64,000 nt of DNA from Pseudomonas moorei (GTDB lineage Bacteria; Pseudomonadota; Gammaproteobacteria; Pseudomonadales; Pseudomonadaceae), in NCBI RefSeq assembly GCF_008801475.1, contig NZ_VZPP01000012.1, forward strand, positions 161,571 to 225,570, read 5' to 3'. A model generated the notes under the pieces. The model saw only the letters and a list, made by a program, of their open reading frames with translations, searched no databases and was not told the DNA's origin. Below, in pieces: positions 33,940-47,421 of the stretch (its first letter is position 1; each line of letters opens with the position of its first letter). Position numbers and translations under genes: made by a program.

Positions 33940-35126
33940 ACCGCCCACAGCAGATTACCGTTCTGGGAGCGACCGGATCGATCGGTCTGAGCACTCTCGA
34001 TGTCATCGCTCGCCACCCCGGGCGTTGTCAAGTCTTTGCCTTGAGCGGTTTCACACGTTTGAGCGAGTTGTTGGCACTTTGCGTTCGCCACGCGCCGCGG
34101 TTCGCTGTTGTGCCAGAGGCGGGAGCTGCCCGAGCCTTGCAGGATGATCTGCATGCAGCGGGGCTTTCAACCCGGGTTCTGGTGGGGGAGGAAGGGCTGT
34201 GTCAGATTGCTGCAGACCCTGAAGTCGATGCGGTCATGGCGGCCATTGTCGGTGCGGCGGGATTACGTCCAACCCTGGCGGCCGTCGAGTCGGGCAAGAA
34301 AATTCTCCTGGCCAACAAAGAAGCGCTGGTAATGTCCGGTGCGTTGTTCATGCAGGCCGTGCGCAAGAGTGGCTCGGTATTGCTGCCGATCGACAGTGAG
34401 CACAACGCGATATTCCAGTGCATGCCGCAGGATTTTGCCCGTGGTCTCGGTGCGGTGGGTGTGCGTCGGATTTTGCTGACAGCCTCTGGCGGCCCGTTCC
34501 GCCAGACGCCCATGGCTGAACTGGCCCATGTGACTCCCCAACAGGCCTGTGCTCATCCGAACTGGTCCATGGGGCGCAAGATTTCGGTTGATTCGGCCAG
34601 CATGATGAATAAAGGGCTCGAGTTGATCGAAGCCTGCTGGCTGTTCGATGCCAGGCCGTCCCAGGTCGAAGTGGTGGTTCATCCGCAGAGCGTGATTCAT
34701 TCGCTGGTCGATTACATCGATGGCTCGGTGTTGGCTCAGTTGGGCAACCCGGACATGCGCACGCCAATCGCCAATGCACTGGCCTGGCCGGAGCGGATCG
34801 ATTCAGGTGTGGCACCGCTGGATCTGTTTGCTATCGCGCGCCTGGACTTCCAGGCGCCCGACGAAGAGCGGTTTCCTTGTCTGCGGCTGGCGCGTCTGGC
34901 GGCCGAAGCAGGCAACAGTGCACCGGCCATGTTGAATGCGGCAAATGAGGTCGCGGTTGCAGCCTTTCTCGACGGACGGGTCCGCTACCCTGAAATCGCG
35001 AGTATCATCGAAGAAACGTTGAATCTCGAGCCTGTGGTAGCAGTGGATGATCTCGAGGCAGTGTTCACGGCAGATACGAAGGCACGTGTACTGGCCGAAC
35101 AATGGTTGAGTCGACACGGGCGGTAA
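33936..35126 (+). CDS. dxr: 1-deoxy-D-xylulose 5-phosphate reductoisomerase
   Basis: Converts DXP to MEP with NADPH, the first committed step of the MEP isoprenoid route; ispD (54486) and ispF (58297) lie in the same window. It shows the N-terminal nucleotide loop VLGATGSIG, then DSEHNAIFQ (metal-binding acid), SGGPFR and NWSMGRKISVDSASMMNKGLE. The TTG at 33936 gives 396 residues (family length) and a TTGA overlap with the cdsA stop. An ATG at 33921 would add five residues. Confidence 0.95.
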   Translation: MNRPQQITVLGATGSIGLSTLDVIARHPGRCQVFALSGFTRLSELLALCVRHAPRFAVVPEAGAARALQDDLHAAGLSTRVLVGEEGLCQIAADPEVDAVMAAIVGAAGLRPTLAAVESGKKILLANKEALVMSGALFMQAVRKSGSVLLPIDSEHNAIFQCMPQDFARGLGAVGVRRILLTASGGPFRQTPMAELAHVTPQQACAHPNWSMGRKISVDSASMMNKGLELIEACWLFDARPSQVEVVVHPQSVIHSLVDYIDGSVLAQLGNPDMRTPIANALAWPERIDSGVAPLDLFAIARLDFQAPDEERFPCLRLARLAAEAGNSAPAMLNAANEVAVAAFLDGRVRYPEIASIIEETLNLEPVVAVDDLEAVFTADTKARVLAEQWLSRHGR

Positions 35127-35178
35127 GTGTGCACTGCGTTGGCCCATGCAGCACCGGATAGGATTGCGGAGAAAGTAG

Positions 35179-36531
35179 ATGAGCGCGCTCTATATGATTG
35201 TCGGCACCCTGGTGGCTTTGGGCGTGCTGGTTACCTTCCACGAGTTCGGCCATTTCTGGGTTGCGCGTCGCTGTGGGGTCAAAGTGCTGCGCTTTTCCGT
35301 GGGCTTCGGGATGCCGCTGCTGCGCTGGCACGACAAGAAAGGTACCGAGTTCGTGGTGGCCGCCATCCCCTTGGGCGGCTACGTCAAAATGCTCGATGAG
35401 CGCGAAGGTGAAGTGCCTGTCGATCAGCTCGATCATTCCTTCAATCGCAAATCGGTGCGCCAGCGCATTGCCATCGTGGCAGCGGGACCGATCGCCAACT
35501 TTCTGTTGGCGATGGTGTTTTTCTGGGTTTTGGCCATGCTCGGTAGCGAGCAGGTGCGCCCGGTCATCGGTGCTGTGGAGTCGGGCAGTATCGCCGCCAG
35601 GGCCGGATTGAGCCCTGGACAGGAAATTATCTCTATCGACGGTGAGCCGACTACCGGCTGGGCGGCAGTGAATTTGCAATTGGTCCGCCGACTGGGGGAG
35701 AGCGGTTCGCTGCAGGTGTTGGTTCGTGATCAGGGCTCCACGGTTGACTCTCCTCGTGAGCTGGCGCTGGATAAATGGCTCAAGGGGGCTGATGAGCCGG
35801 ATCCGATTCGTTCGCTGGGTATCCGTCCTTGGCGTCCTGCATTGCCGCCGGTCCTGGCCGAATTGGATCCGAAGGGCCCGGCTCAAGCGGCTGGCTTGAA
35901 AACCGGCGACCGATTGTTGGCACTGGATGGCAAGGCGCTGGATGACTGGCAGCAGGTGGTCGATACCGTTCGTATGCATCCTGGTACCAAAATCATGCTG
36001 CGGGTTGAGCGTGATAGTGCTCAAATCGACGTCCCTGTCACGCTGGCTGCCCGTGGCGAAAGCAAAGCCCCCACTGGTTACCTGGGGGCTGGGGTAAAGG
36101 CTGTCGACTGGCCGCCTGAGATGATTCGCGAGGTCAGTTACGGGCCAGTGGCCGCAATTGCTGAGGGGGCTCGACGCACCTGGACAATGAGCGTGCTGAC
36201 CCTGGATTCACTCAAGAAAATGTTGTTCGGTGAGCTCTCGGTAAAAAACTTGAGTGGACCGATAACCATTGCTAAAGTGGCGGGCGCTTCGGCCCAGTCG
36301 GGTGTTGCTGATTTCCTGAATTTCCTTGCTTATCTGAGTATTAGCTTGGGTGTTCTGAATTTGCTGCCCATTCCTGTGCTGGATGGGGGGCATTTGTTGT
36401 TTTATCTGATTGAGTGGGCGCGTGGTCGTCCCTTGTCGGATCGGGTGCAAGGTTGGGGGATACAGATCGGTATCAGTTTGGTGGTCGGAGTGATGTTGCT
36501 TGCTCTGGTCAATGATCTGGGTCGTCTGTAA
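35179..36531 (+). CDS. rseP: Site-2 zinc metalloprotease RseP
   Basis: Cleaves anti-sigma factor MucA/RseA within the membrane, releasing AlgU/RpoE. 450 residues: catalytic HEFGH at 21-25 in the first helix, two PDZ domains (about 115-290), and the third-motif VLDGGHLLFY near the C-terminus. Lies between dxr and bamA, whose products serve envelope assembly, matching its envelope-stress role. AGATG after GCGGAGAAAGT gives a good ribosome site. Confidence 0.97.
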   Translation: MSALYMIVGTLVALGVLVTFHEFGHFWVARRCGVKVLRFSVGFGMPLLRWHDKKGTEFVVAAIPLGGYVKMLDEREGEVPVDQLDHSFNRKSVRQRIAIVAAGPIANFLLAMVFFWVLAMLGSEQVRPVIGAVESGSIAARAGLSPGQEIISIDGEPTTGWAAVNLQLVRRLGESGSLQVLVRDQGSTVDSPRELALDKWLKGADEPDPIRSLGIRPWRPALPPVLAELDPKGPAQAAGLKTGDRLLALDGKALDDWQQVVDTVRMHPGTKIMLRVERDSAQIDVPVTLAARGESKAPTGYLGAGVKAVDWPPEMIREVSYGPVAAIAEGARRTWTMSVLTLDSLKKMLFGELSVKNLSGPITIAKVAGASAQSGVADFLNFLAYLSISLGVLNLLPIPVLDGGHLLFYLIEWARGRPLSDRVQGWGIQIGISLVVGVMLLALVNDLGRL

Positions 36532-36549
36532 CGTCGCTGAATTGCGAAT

Positions 36550-36575
36550 CTGCCGCATTTTGCGGCAGTTTGTTT
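36550..36575 (+). terminator. Hairpin between rseP and bamA
   Basis: CTGCCGCA and TGCGGCAG (8 bp) with a TTT loop followed by TTTGTTTATT. It may attenuate transcription into bamA. Confidence 0.55.
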
Positions 36576-36603
36576 ATTGCCAGTTGGAATAAGAAAGGAC
36601 TTC

Positions 36604-38982
36604 ATGAAACGTCTGCTGCTAACTGCGGTTCTCACCGTATTGATGATCGCCGAAGTTCACGCCGAGTCCTTCACTATCTCTGATATTCGCGTCAATGGCC
36701 TCCAGCGGGTCTCCGCGGGTAGCGTCTTTGGTGCTTTGCCGTTGAACGTCGGCGAACAGGCGGATGATCGTCGCCTGGTGGAATCCACTCGTGCGTTGTT
36801 CAAAACCGGTTTCTTTCAAGATATCCAGCTGGGCCGCGATGGCAACGTCCTGGTTATTACTGTAGTCGAGCGTCCGTCGGTCGCCAGTATCGAGATCGAA
36901 GGTAACAAGGCGATTTCCACTGAAGACCTGATGAAGGGTCTCAAACAATCCGGTCTGGCCGAAGGCGAGATCTTCCAGCGCGCTACCCTCGAAGGTGTAC
37001 GTAACGAGCTGCAGCGCCAATACGTCGCTCAGGGTCGCTACTCCGCTACCGTCGACACCGAGGTGGTACCGCAGCCGCGCAACCGCGTCGGCTTGAAGGT
37101 CAACATCAACGAAGGCACCGTCGCAGCTATCCAGCACATCAACGTGGTAGGCAACACTGTCTTCCCTGATGAAGACCTCATTGATCTGTTTGAACTCAAG
37201 ACAACCAACTGGTTGTCGTTCTTCAAGAACGACGACAAGTACGCTCGTGAAAAACTGTCCGGTGACCTGGAGCGTCTGCGTTCCTACTACCTGGACCGTG
37301 GCTATATCAACATGGATATCGCTTCGACCCAGGTCTCCATCACCCCGGACAAGAAGCACGTCTACATCACCGTCAATATTAACGAAGGCGAAAAGTACAC
37401 CGTACGTGACGTCAAGTTGAGCGGTGACCTGAAGGTCCCCGAGGATCAGGTCAAGTCCCTGCTCCTGGTGCAGAAAGGCCAGGTATTCTCGCGCAAGCTG
37501 ATGACCACTACGTCCGAGCTGATCACCCGTCGCCTGGGTAACGAAGGCTATACCTTCGCCAACGTAAACGGCGTGCCGCAGCCTCATGATGAAGACCACA
37601 CCGTAGATATCACCTTTGCTGTGGATCCGGGCAAGCGTGCTTACGTCAACCGCATTAACTTCCGTGGCAACACCAAGTCCGAAGACGAAGTGCTGCGTCG
37701 TGAAATGCGTCAGATGGAAGGCGGTTGGGCGTCGACTTACCTGATCGATCAATCCAAGACTCGTCTGGAGCGACTGGGGTTCTTCAAGGAAGTCAACGTT
37801 GAAACACCTGCCGTGCCTGGCGTCGATGACCAGGTGGATGTGAACTACAGCGTTGAAGAGCAAGCGTCCGGTTCGATTACCGCGAGTATTGGTTTTGCAC
37901 AGAGTGCAGGTCTGATTCTCGGTGGTTCGATTACCCAGAACAACTTCCTGGGTACGGGTAACAAGGTCAGCATCGGCTTGACTCGCAGCCAATATCAAAG
38001 TCGCTATAACTTCGGTTATGTCGACCCGTACTGGACTGCTGATGGTGTGAGCCTGGGTTACAACGCGTTCTATCGCACAACCGACTATAAAGATCTTGAT
38101 GTAAACGTTGCCAGCTACGCCGTAGACAGCCTGGGAGCGGGCGTCAGTGTCGGTTATCCGATCAGCGAGACTTCGCGTCTTACCTTTGGTTTGACTGCGC
38201 AACAGGACAAGATCAAGACGGGTCTTTATACCGTCGACGAAATTTTCGACTTCGTTAACCAGCAAGGCGATCAGTACCTGAACTTCAAGGCATCGGCCGG
38301 TTGGTCCGAGTCCACATTGAACAAAGGCGTACTGGCAACCCGTGGTCATTCCCAAAGCTTGACCGCGGAAGCGACAACACCGGGCAGCGATTTGTCGTTC
38401 TTCAAACTGGATTATCGCGGTCAACTGTTCCAGCCGTTGTCTGAAAACTACACCATGCGCCTGCACACCGAACTGGGTTATGGCGATGGTTATGGTTCCA
38501 CTGATGGCTTGCCATTCTATGAAAACTACTATGCTGGTGGTTTCAACTCGGTTCGCGGTTTCAAGGACAGCACTCTGGGGCCTCGTAGTACTCCGAGCCG
38601 GGGCGTGAACCCGGGGACCGCAGTCGATCCGGATCAGGATCCACTGCCGTTTGGTGGTAACGTCCTGATCCAGGGTGGTGTAGAGCTTCTGTTCCCGTTG
38701 CCGTTCGTGAAAGATCAGCGCTCCTTGCGTACCTCGGTATTCTGGGATGTGGGTAACGTGTTCGATTCGACTTGCAAGCAGAGCACCAACGCCGATGGCT
38801 CGAAGTCCAACACTCAATGTAATGACATCAGCCTGAGTAATATGGCCAGTTCTGTGGGTGTCGGTGTGACTTGGGTTACCGCCCTTGGTCCGTTGAGCTT
38901 CGCGTTGGCGATGCCAGTTAAAAAGCCGGACAGCAATGCCGAGACTCAAGTGTTCCAATTCTCCCTCGGCCAGACGTTCTAA
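36604..38982 (+). CDS. bamA: Outer membrane protein assembly factor BamA
   Basis: Central subunit of the BAM complex. 792 residues from ATG 36604 (AAGGAC before it): signal peptide (MKRLLLTAVLTVLMIAEVHA), five POTRA domains to about residue 420, and a 16-strand Omp85 barrel. The barrel has the loop-6 VRGF motif (GGFNSVRGFKDS) and ends in a C-terminal aromatic (GQTF). Confidence 0.97.
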   Translation: MKRLLLTAVLTVLMIAEVHAESFTISDIRVNGLQRVSAGSVFGALPLNVGEQADDRRLVESTRALFKTGFFQDIQLGRDGNVLVITVVERPSVASIEIEGNKAISTEDLMKGLKQSGLAEGEIFQRATLEGVRNELQRQYVAQGRYSATVDTEVVPQPRNRVGLKVNINEGTVAAIQHINVVGNTVFPDEDLIDLFELKTTNWLSFFKNDDKYAREKLSGDLERLRSYYLDRGYINMDIASTQVSITPDKKHVYITVNINEGEKYTVRDVKLSGDLKVPEDQVKSLLLVQKGQVFSRKLMTTTSELITRRLGNEGYTFANVNGVPQPHDEDHTVDITFAVDPGKRAYVNRINFRGNTKSEDEVLRREMRQMEGGWASTYLIDQSKTRLERLGFFKEVNVETPAVPGVDDQVDVNYSVEEQASGSITASIGFAQSAGLILGGSITQNNFLGTGNKVSIGLTRSQYQSRYNFGYVDPYWTADGVSLGYNAFYRTTDYKDLDVNVASYAVDSLGAGVSVGYPISETSRLTFGLTAQQDKIKTGLYTVDEIFDFVNQQGDQYLNFKASAGWSESTLNKGVLATRGHSQSLTAEATTPGSDLSFFKLDYRGQLFQPLSENYTMRLHTELGYGDGYGSTDGLPFYENYYAGGFNSVRGFKDSTLGPRSTPSRGVNPGTAVDPDQDPLPFGGNVLIQGGVELLFPLPFVKDQRSLRTSVFWDVGNVFDSTCKQSTNADGSKSNTQCNDISLSNMASSVGVGVTWVTALGPLSFALAMPVKKPDSNAETQVFQFSLGQTF

Positions 38983-39027
38983 GCGTCTGACCCAAGATAA
39001 TGACAATGGATTTTGTAGGAGTGCATC

Positions 39028-39531
39028 GTGCGTAAGTTGACTCAATTGGTTCTCCTGGCTTCCGTACTGGTAGCAGGCCCGGCTTTTGCCGACATGAAAA
39101 TCGCTGTTCTGAACTATCAGATGGCATTGCTGGAGTCTGATGCGGCCAAGAAATACGCCGTTGATGCCGAGAAAAAATTTGGTCCGCAGCTGACCAAGCT
39201 CAAGACACTGGAAAGCAGTGCCAAGGGCATTCAGGATCGTCTGATGGCTGGTGGTGACAAAATGCAGCAAGGCGAACGTGAGCGTCTGGAGCTTGAATTC
39301 AAGCAAAAGGCTCGTGACTTCCAATTCCAGTCCAAGGAGTTGAATGAAGCCAAAGCCGTTGCCGACCGTGAAATGCTGAAGCAGCTCAAGCCGAAACTGG
39401 ATAGCGCTGTAGAAGAAGTCATCAAGAAAGGTGCTTTCGACCTGGTGTTCGAGCGTGGTGCAGTGATTGATGTCAAACCTCAGTACGACATCACGCGCCA
39501 GGTTATCGAGCGCATGAATCAGCTGAAATAA
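39028..39531 (+). CDS. skp: Periplasmic chaperone OmpH/Skp
   Basis: 167 residues with a signal peptide (cleavage after AGPAFA), then a helical, Lys/Glu-rich body typical of the trimeric Skp tentacles. It holds unfolded outer-membrane proteins for BamA, encoded 45 bp upstream. GTG start after TAGGAG. OmpH is the Pseudomonas name. Confidence 0.93.
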   Translation: MRKLTQLVLLASVLVAGPAFADMKIAVLNYQMALLESDAAKKYAVDAEKKFGPQLTKLKTLESSAKGIQDRLMAGGDKMQQGERERLELEFKQKARDFQFQSKELNEAKAVADREMLKQLKPKLDSAVEEVIKKGAFDLVFERGAVIDVKPQYDITRQVIERMNQLK

Positions 39532-39534
39532 TCC

Positions 39535-40590
39535 ATGACCGTGACTATCAAGCTCGGCCAGTTGGCCGAGTTCCTCGGTGCCACCCTCAGTGGCGACCCG
39601 GACAAAGCAATTACTGGGCTAGCTACCTTGCAGGAGGCTGGCCCAACTCAGTTGAGCTTTCTCGCAAATCCCCAGTACCGTAAATACCTGGCAGGCAGTC
39701 AAGCCGCAGCTTTGTTGCTCAAAGCTGCTGATGCTGAAGGTTTTGCCGGAGATGCACTGGTGGTACCTGATCCATACGCCGCCTACGCTCGTATTTCTCA
39801 CTTGTTCGATCCCAAGCCCAAGGCTGCTGCGGGTGTTCATCCGACGGCGGTGATTGCGCCTGACGCAGTGGTCGATCCTGCGGCAAGTATTGGTGCTTTT
39901 GCGGTCATCGAAAGCGGGGCGCATATTGGCGCGGGTGTGACGGTTGGTGCGCACTGCTTCATCGGCGCTCGTAGTGTCATCGGTGAAGGTGGCTGGCTCG
40001 CGCCGCGGGTCACGCTGTATCACGATGTACGCGTCGGGAAGCGGGTGGTTATCCAGTCCGGTGCCGTACTCGGTGGTGAAGGCTTTGGTTTTGCCAACCA
40101 GAAGGGTATCTGGCAGAAAATCGCCCAGATCGGTGGCGTGCTGGTCGGTGACGACGTGGAAATTGGCGTGAACACCGCCATCGACCGCGGTGCGCTGGCC
40201 GATACCGTCATTGGTAATGGCGTTAAGCTCGACAACCAGATTCAGATCGCCCACAACGTCCAGATTGGTGATCACACGGCCATGGCCGCGTGCGTGGGGA
40301 TTTCCGGCAGCACCAAAATCGGTAAGCATTGCATGCTTGCTGGTGGTGTGGGGCTGGTGGGGCATATCGATATTTGCGACAACGTTTTCATTACCGGGAT
40401 GACCATGGTGACCCACTCGATCACCGAGCCAGGTTCCTACTCTTCCGGTACGGCAATGCAGCCAGCGGCCGAGTGGCGCAAAAGCGCGGCCCGTATCCGT
40501 CAGCTCGATGATATCGCACGGCGTTTGCGACAGCTTGAAAAGCAAGTAGGGGAAGTGACCCCTGACGGTAATGCTTCATCAGATGGCTGA
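39535..40590 (+). CDS. lpxD: UDP-3-O-(3-hydroxyacyl)glucosamine N-acyltransferase LpxD
   Basis: Third step of lipid A synthesis. 351 residues: uridine-binding N-terminal domain (GATLSGDPDKAITGLATL), a left-handed beta-helix of hexapeptide repeats with the catalytic His in NQIQIAHNVQIGDH, and a C-terminal helix (RQLDDIARRLRQLEKQV). It starts 3 bp after skp. Confidence 0.97.
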   Translation: MTVTIKLGQLAEFLGATLSGDPDKAITGLATLQEAGPTQLSFLANPQYRKYLAGSQAAALLLKAADAEGFAGDALVVPDPYAAYARISHLFDPKPKAAAGVHPTAVIAPDAVVDPAASIGAFAVIESGAHIGAGVTVGAHCFIGARSVIGEGGWLAPRVTLYHDVRVGKRVVIQSGAVLGGEGFGFANQKGIWQKIAQIGGVLVGDDVEIGVNTAIDRGALADTVIGNGVKLDNQIQIAHNVQIGDHTAMAACVGISGSTKIGKHCMLAGGVGLVGHIDICDNVFITGMTMVTHSITEPGSYSSGTAMQPAAEWRKSAARIRQLDDIARRLRQLEKQVGEVTPDGNASSDG

Positions 40591-40698
40591 TACCATTTCC
40601 ATATCAAGCGTGCACAGCCGCTAGACTGCGCCCTTGATTTGCTAGAGGAGTGCGCGTCAGTCGCGCGCTTCCAATCTTTACATAGGCTTCCCCCCGAA

Positions 40699-41139
40699 AT
40701 GATGGACATCAACGAGATTCGCGAATACCTGCCTCACCGTTACCCGTTCCTGCTGGTGGACCGGGTCGTGGATCTGGATGTGGAAGGCAAGCGCATTCGC
40801 GCCTACAAGAATGTCAGCATCAACGAACCATTCTTCAACGGTCACTTCCCTGCGCATCCAATCATGCCGGGCGTGCTGATCATCGAGGCGATGGCTCAGG
40901 CTGCCGGGATCCTTGGTTTCAAAATGCTCGACGTGAAGCCGGCTGATGGCACGCTTTACTACTTCGTCGGTTCCGACAAGCTGCGTTTCCGCCAGCCGGT
41001 GTTGCCGGGTGACCAGTTGATCCTTGAAGCCAAGTTCATTAGCTGCAAGCGTCAGATCTGGAAGTTCGAATGCCAGGCTTCGGTCGATGGCAAACCAGTC
41101 TGCTCTGCTGAAATCATCTGCGCGGAACGCAAACTATGA
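40699..41139 (+). CDS. fabZ: 3-hydroxyacyl-ACP dehydratase FabZ
   Basis: Hot-dog fold dehydratase of fatty acid elongation, which competes with LpxA for hydroxyacyl-ACP. 146 residues starting MMDINEIREYLPHRYPFLLVDR. The catalytic His is in NGHFPAHPIMPGV and the Glu in LIIEAMAQ. Starting at 40699 gives the family length; the open frame upstream has no homology to the family. Overlaps lpxA by four bases. Confidence 0.96.
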   Translation: MMDINEIREYLPHRYPFLLVDRVVDLDVEGKRIRAYKNVSINEPFFNGHFPAHPIMPGVLIIEAMAQAAGILGFKMLDVKPADGTLYYFVGSDKLRFRQPVLPGDQLILEAKFISCKRQIWKFECQASVDGKPVCSAEIICAERKL

Positions 41140-41912
41140 GTTTGATTGACCCTCGCGCAATCATCGATCCGACGGCTGTTCTGGCCGACGGTGTCGAGGT
41201 CGGCCCGTGGTCGATCGTCGGCGCAGGTGTGGAAATCGGCGAGGGAACAGTGATCGGGCCGCACGTGATTCTCAAAGGCCCGACCCGAATCGGTAAGTAC
41301 AATCGCATCTATCAGTTTTCCTCGGTAGGCGAGGACACGCCTGATCTGAAATACAAGGGTGAAGAAACCCGACTGGTCATTGGCGACCATAACGTCATTC
41401 GCGAAGGCGTGACCATTCACCGGGGCACTATTCAAGACCGTTCGGAAACCACCCTGGGTGACCACAACCTGATCATGGCCTACGCGCACATCGGTCACGA
41501 CAGTGTCATCGGCAACCATTGCATTCTGGTCAATAACACTGCACTTGCCGGTCATGTGCACGTTGACGACTGGGCGATCCTTTCCGGTTTTACCCTGGTT
41601 CACCAGTATTGCCACATTGGCGCCCATAGCTTCTCCGGTATGGGTACCGCCATCGGTAAAGACGTTCCCGCTTATGTCACGGTGTTCGGCAACCCGGCCG
41701 AAGCCCGCAGCATGAACTTCGAGGGCATGCGCCGTCGTGGTTTCAGCGAAGATGCAATCCACGCCCTGCGTCGCGCCTACAAGGTGGTCTACCGCCAGGG
41801 GCTGACGGTTGAGCAGGCGCTCGCCGAGCTGGCCGAATCGTCTGAGCAATTCCCGGAAGTGGCGGTGTTCCGCGACTCCATCCAGTCTTCGACCCGCGGC
41901 ATCACCCGCTGA
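41136..41912 (+). CDS. lpxA: UDP-N-acetylglucosamine acyltransferase LpxA
   Basis: First step of lipid A synthesis. 258 residues: N-terminal hexapeptide beta-helix with the catalytic His in AYAHIGHDSVIGN, and a C-terminal helical domain. The chain-length ruler residue cannot be assigned with confidence by eye. ATGA overlap with fabZ; lpxB follows 2 bp later. Confidence 0.97.
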   Translation: MSLIDPRAIIDPTAVLADGVEVGPWSIVGAGVEIGEGTVIGPHVILKGPTRIGKYNRIYQFSSVGEDTPDLKYKGEETRLVIGDHNVIREGVTIHRGTIQDRSETTLGDHNLIMAYAHIGHDSVIGNHCILVNNTALAGHVHVDDWAILSGFTLVHQYCHIGAHSFSGMGTAIGKDVPAYVTVFGNPAEARSMNFEGMRRRGFSEDAIHALRRAYKVVYRQGLTVEQALAELAESSEQFPEVAVFRDSIQSSTRGITR

Positions 41913-41914
41913 TC

Positions 41915-43045
41915 ATGGCCAATCTGCGAATCGCGCTGGTGGCGGGTGAGGCTTCCGGTGACATTCTGGGTGCGGGGCTGATGCGTGCGCTCAAGGCTCA
42001 ATACCCGGCAGTCGAGTTCATCGGTGTCGGCGGTCCATTGATGCAGGCTGAGGGCCTGACCTCGTATTTCCCGATGGAGCGCCTGTCCGTCATGGGCCTG
42101 GTGGAAGTGCTGGGTCGGTTGCGCGAATTGCTGGCGCGTCGCAAGAAACTGGTCGCGGACCTGATTGCTGCGAAGCCGGACGTGTTCATCGGAATCGATG
42201 CCCCGGACTTCAATCTCAATATCGAACTCAAGCTGCGTCAGGCCGGCATCAAGACTGTGCATTACGTCAGCCCGTCGGTCTGGGCGTGGCGACAGAAGCG
42301 GGTGCTGAAGATTCGCGAGGGTTGCGATCTGATGCTCACGCTATTTCCATTCGAAGCGAAGTTCTATGAAGAGAAGGGCGTGCCGGTACGGTTTGTCGGG
42401 CACACCCTTGCCGATGCCATTCCGCTTGAGGCCGACCGCGCAGCAGCGCGGGCCGAGCTTGGATTGCCTGATGGGCCGTTGGTCGCCTTGATGCCCGGCA
42501 GTCGAGGCGGCGAAGTGGGCCGTCTCGGTGCATTGTTTCTCGACGCTGCCCAACGCCTGCGGGCGCTGCGTCCAGGCGTGCGGTTTGTCTTGCCATGTGC
42601 CAATCCGCAGCGCCGCGCGCAGCTTGAAGAGCTGTTGGCCGGTCGCGATCTGCCGCTCACGTTGCTCGATGGCAAATCCCATCTGGCCTTGGCTGCGTGC
42701 GATGCGGTGCTGATCGCCTCTGGAACGGCAACGCTTGAAGCCCTGTTGTACAAGCGGCCCATGGTGGTCGCGTATCGCTTGGCGCCGCTGACGTTCTGGA
42801 TTCTCAAGCGGATGGTGAAAAGTCCCTACGTCTCTCTGCCGAACCTGCTGGCCCAGCGTCTGCTGGTGCCCGAGTTGCTGCAAGACGATGCGACGGTCGA
42901 AGCCCTGGCCCAGACCCTATCGCCGCTGATCGAGGGTGGCGAAGAGCAAACCCGCGGTTTTGATGAAATCCACCGTACCTTGCGTCTGGATGCCTCTAAT
43001 CAGGCGGCGGATGCGGTGCTGAACCTGATCGGCCAAGTACAATGA
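41915..43045 (+). CDS. lpxB: Lipid-A-disaccharide synthase LpxB
   Basis: GT19 enzyme joining UDP-diacylglucosamine and lipid X. 376 residues with VAGEASGDILGAGL at the N-terminus, YVSPSVWAWR in the middle, and LMPGSRGGEVGRL opening the C-terminal nucleotide-binding half. Overlaps rnhB by four bases. Confidence 0.97.
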   Translation: MANLRIALVAGEASGDILGAGLMRALKAQYPAVEFIGVGGPLMQAEGLTSYFPMERLSVMGLVEVLGRLRELLARRKKLVADLIAAKPDVFIGIDAPDFNLNIELKLRQAGIKTVHYVSPSVWAWRQKRVLKIREGCDLMLTLFPFEAKFYEEKGVPVRFVGHTLADAIPLEADRAAARAELGLPDGPLVALMPGSRGGEVGRLGALFLDAAQRLRALRPGVRFVLPCANPQRRAQLEELLAGRDLPLTLLDGKSHLALAACDAVLIASGTATLEALLYKRPMVVAYRLAPLTFWILKRMVKSPYVSLPNLLAQRLLVPELLQDDATVEALAQTLSPLIEGGEEQTRGFDEIHRTLRLDASNQAADAVLNLIGQVQ

Positions 43046-43683
43046 GTAAAGCAAGCATGCAGATGGGGCTGGATTTCACCTTGGTCGCTGAAGTGGAAGA
43101 ATTGGTTGCCGGTGTCGACGAAGTTGGTCGCGGTCCGCTCTGCGGTGCCGTGGTGACGGCTGCGGTAATCCTTGATCCGAACCGCCCGATTCTCGGTTTG
43201 AATGACTCCAAGAAGCTCACCGAAGCTCGCCGCGAAAAACTCTACGATGAAATCTGCGAGAAAGCCCTGAGCTGGTGTATCGCCCGCGCGGAAGTCGAAG
43301 AGATCGACGAGCTGAACATCCTGCATGCCACCATGCTGGCCATGCAGCGCGCGGTAGCAGGGCTGCATATCCAGCCGAAACTGGCGATGATCGACGGTAA
43401 TCGCTGTCCGAAATTGCCGATGCGCGCCGAGGCGGTGGTGCAGGGTGATGGCAAGGTACCGGCCATTGCAGCGGCTTCGATTTTGGCCAAGGTCAGTCGT
43501 GATCGGGAAATGGCGGCTTTCGAGCTGATTTACCCTGGTTATGGTATCGGCGGCCACAAAGGCTACCCGACGCCTGTTCATCTGGAAGCGCTCGCGCGCC
43601 TTGGGCCGACGCCTATCCACCGACGTTCGTTTGCGCCTGTGCGTCTGGCTTTTGAAGCGCGGGAAAGCCTGATCGAGAGTTAG
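43042..43683 (+). CDS. rnhB: Ribonuclease HII
   Basis: Removes misincorporated ribonucleotides and RNA in RNA-DNA hybrids. 213 residues with GVDEVGRGPLCG (catalytic Asp-Glu) at about 28-39, DSKKL, the later acid in AMIDGNRCPKLP and DREM. A downstream ATG (M6) is also possible. Last gene of the rseP-to-rnhB run; a terminator follows. Confidence 0.96.
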   Translation: MSKASMQMGLDFTLVAEVEELVAGVDEVGRGPLCGAVVTAAVILDPNRPILGLNDSKKLTEARREKLYDEICEKALSWCIARAEVEEIDELNILHATMLAMQRAVAGLHIQPKLAMIDGNRCPKLPMRAEAVVQGDGKVPAIAAASILAKVSRDREMAAFELIYPGYGIGGHKGYPTPVHLEALARLGPTPIHRRSFAPVRLAFEARESLIES

Positions 43684-43706
43684 CAGCAAGGCTGATTTTT
43701 TTTGCC

Positions 43707-43739
43707 AAGGCCCGGTACAATCCGGGCCTTGTTGTTTTC
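43707..43739 (+). terminator. Intrinsic terminator between rnhB and dnaE
   Basis: AAGGCCCGG, loop TACAAT, CCGGGCCTT, then GTTGTTTT. A 9-bp perfect stem 24 bp after rnhB and 22 bp before the dnaE start. Confidence 0.8.
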
Positions 43740-43760
43740 ATGAATATACGCAGGATCACT

Positions 43761-47282
<3,522 letters not shown>

Positions 47283-47283
47283 C

Positions 47284-47310
47284 GGTCAGGGCTGTTGGAT
47301 CGCCCTGACC
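47284..47310 (+). terminator. Hairpin after dnaE
   Basis: GGTCAGGGC and GCCCTGACC (9-bp perfect stem, 9-base loop), directly after the dnaE stop. No immediate U-run, but TTTTT comes 11 bases later, so termination may be partial. Confidence 0.5.
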
Positions 47311-47421
47311 TTGACCTGAATTTTTAATCTCGACCTGAACGCGCCTGTCCCTTAAGGTAGGGCGCGAATAGACAACCGGCCGGCCCAAGCTCTCTTGGAC
47401 GTCGACCCAAGACGGACGCCT

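Noticed and set aside
36619..39324. 901-codon minus-strand open frame opposite bamA and skp
   Set aside because: Antisense artefact of codon bias in highly expressed genes; no ribosome site, no recognisable domain, and it crosses the bamA-skp boundary.
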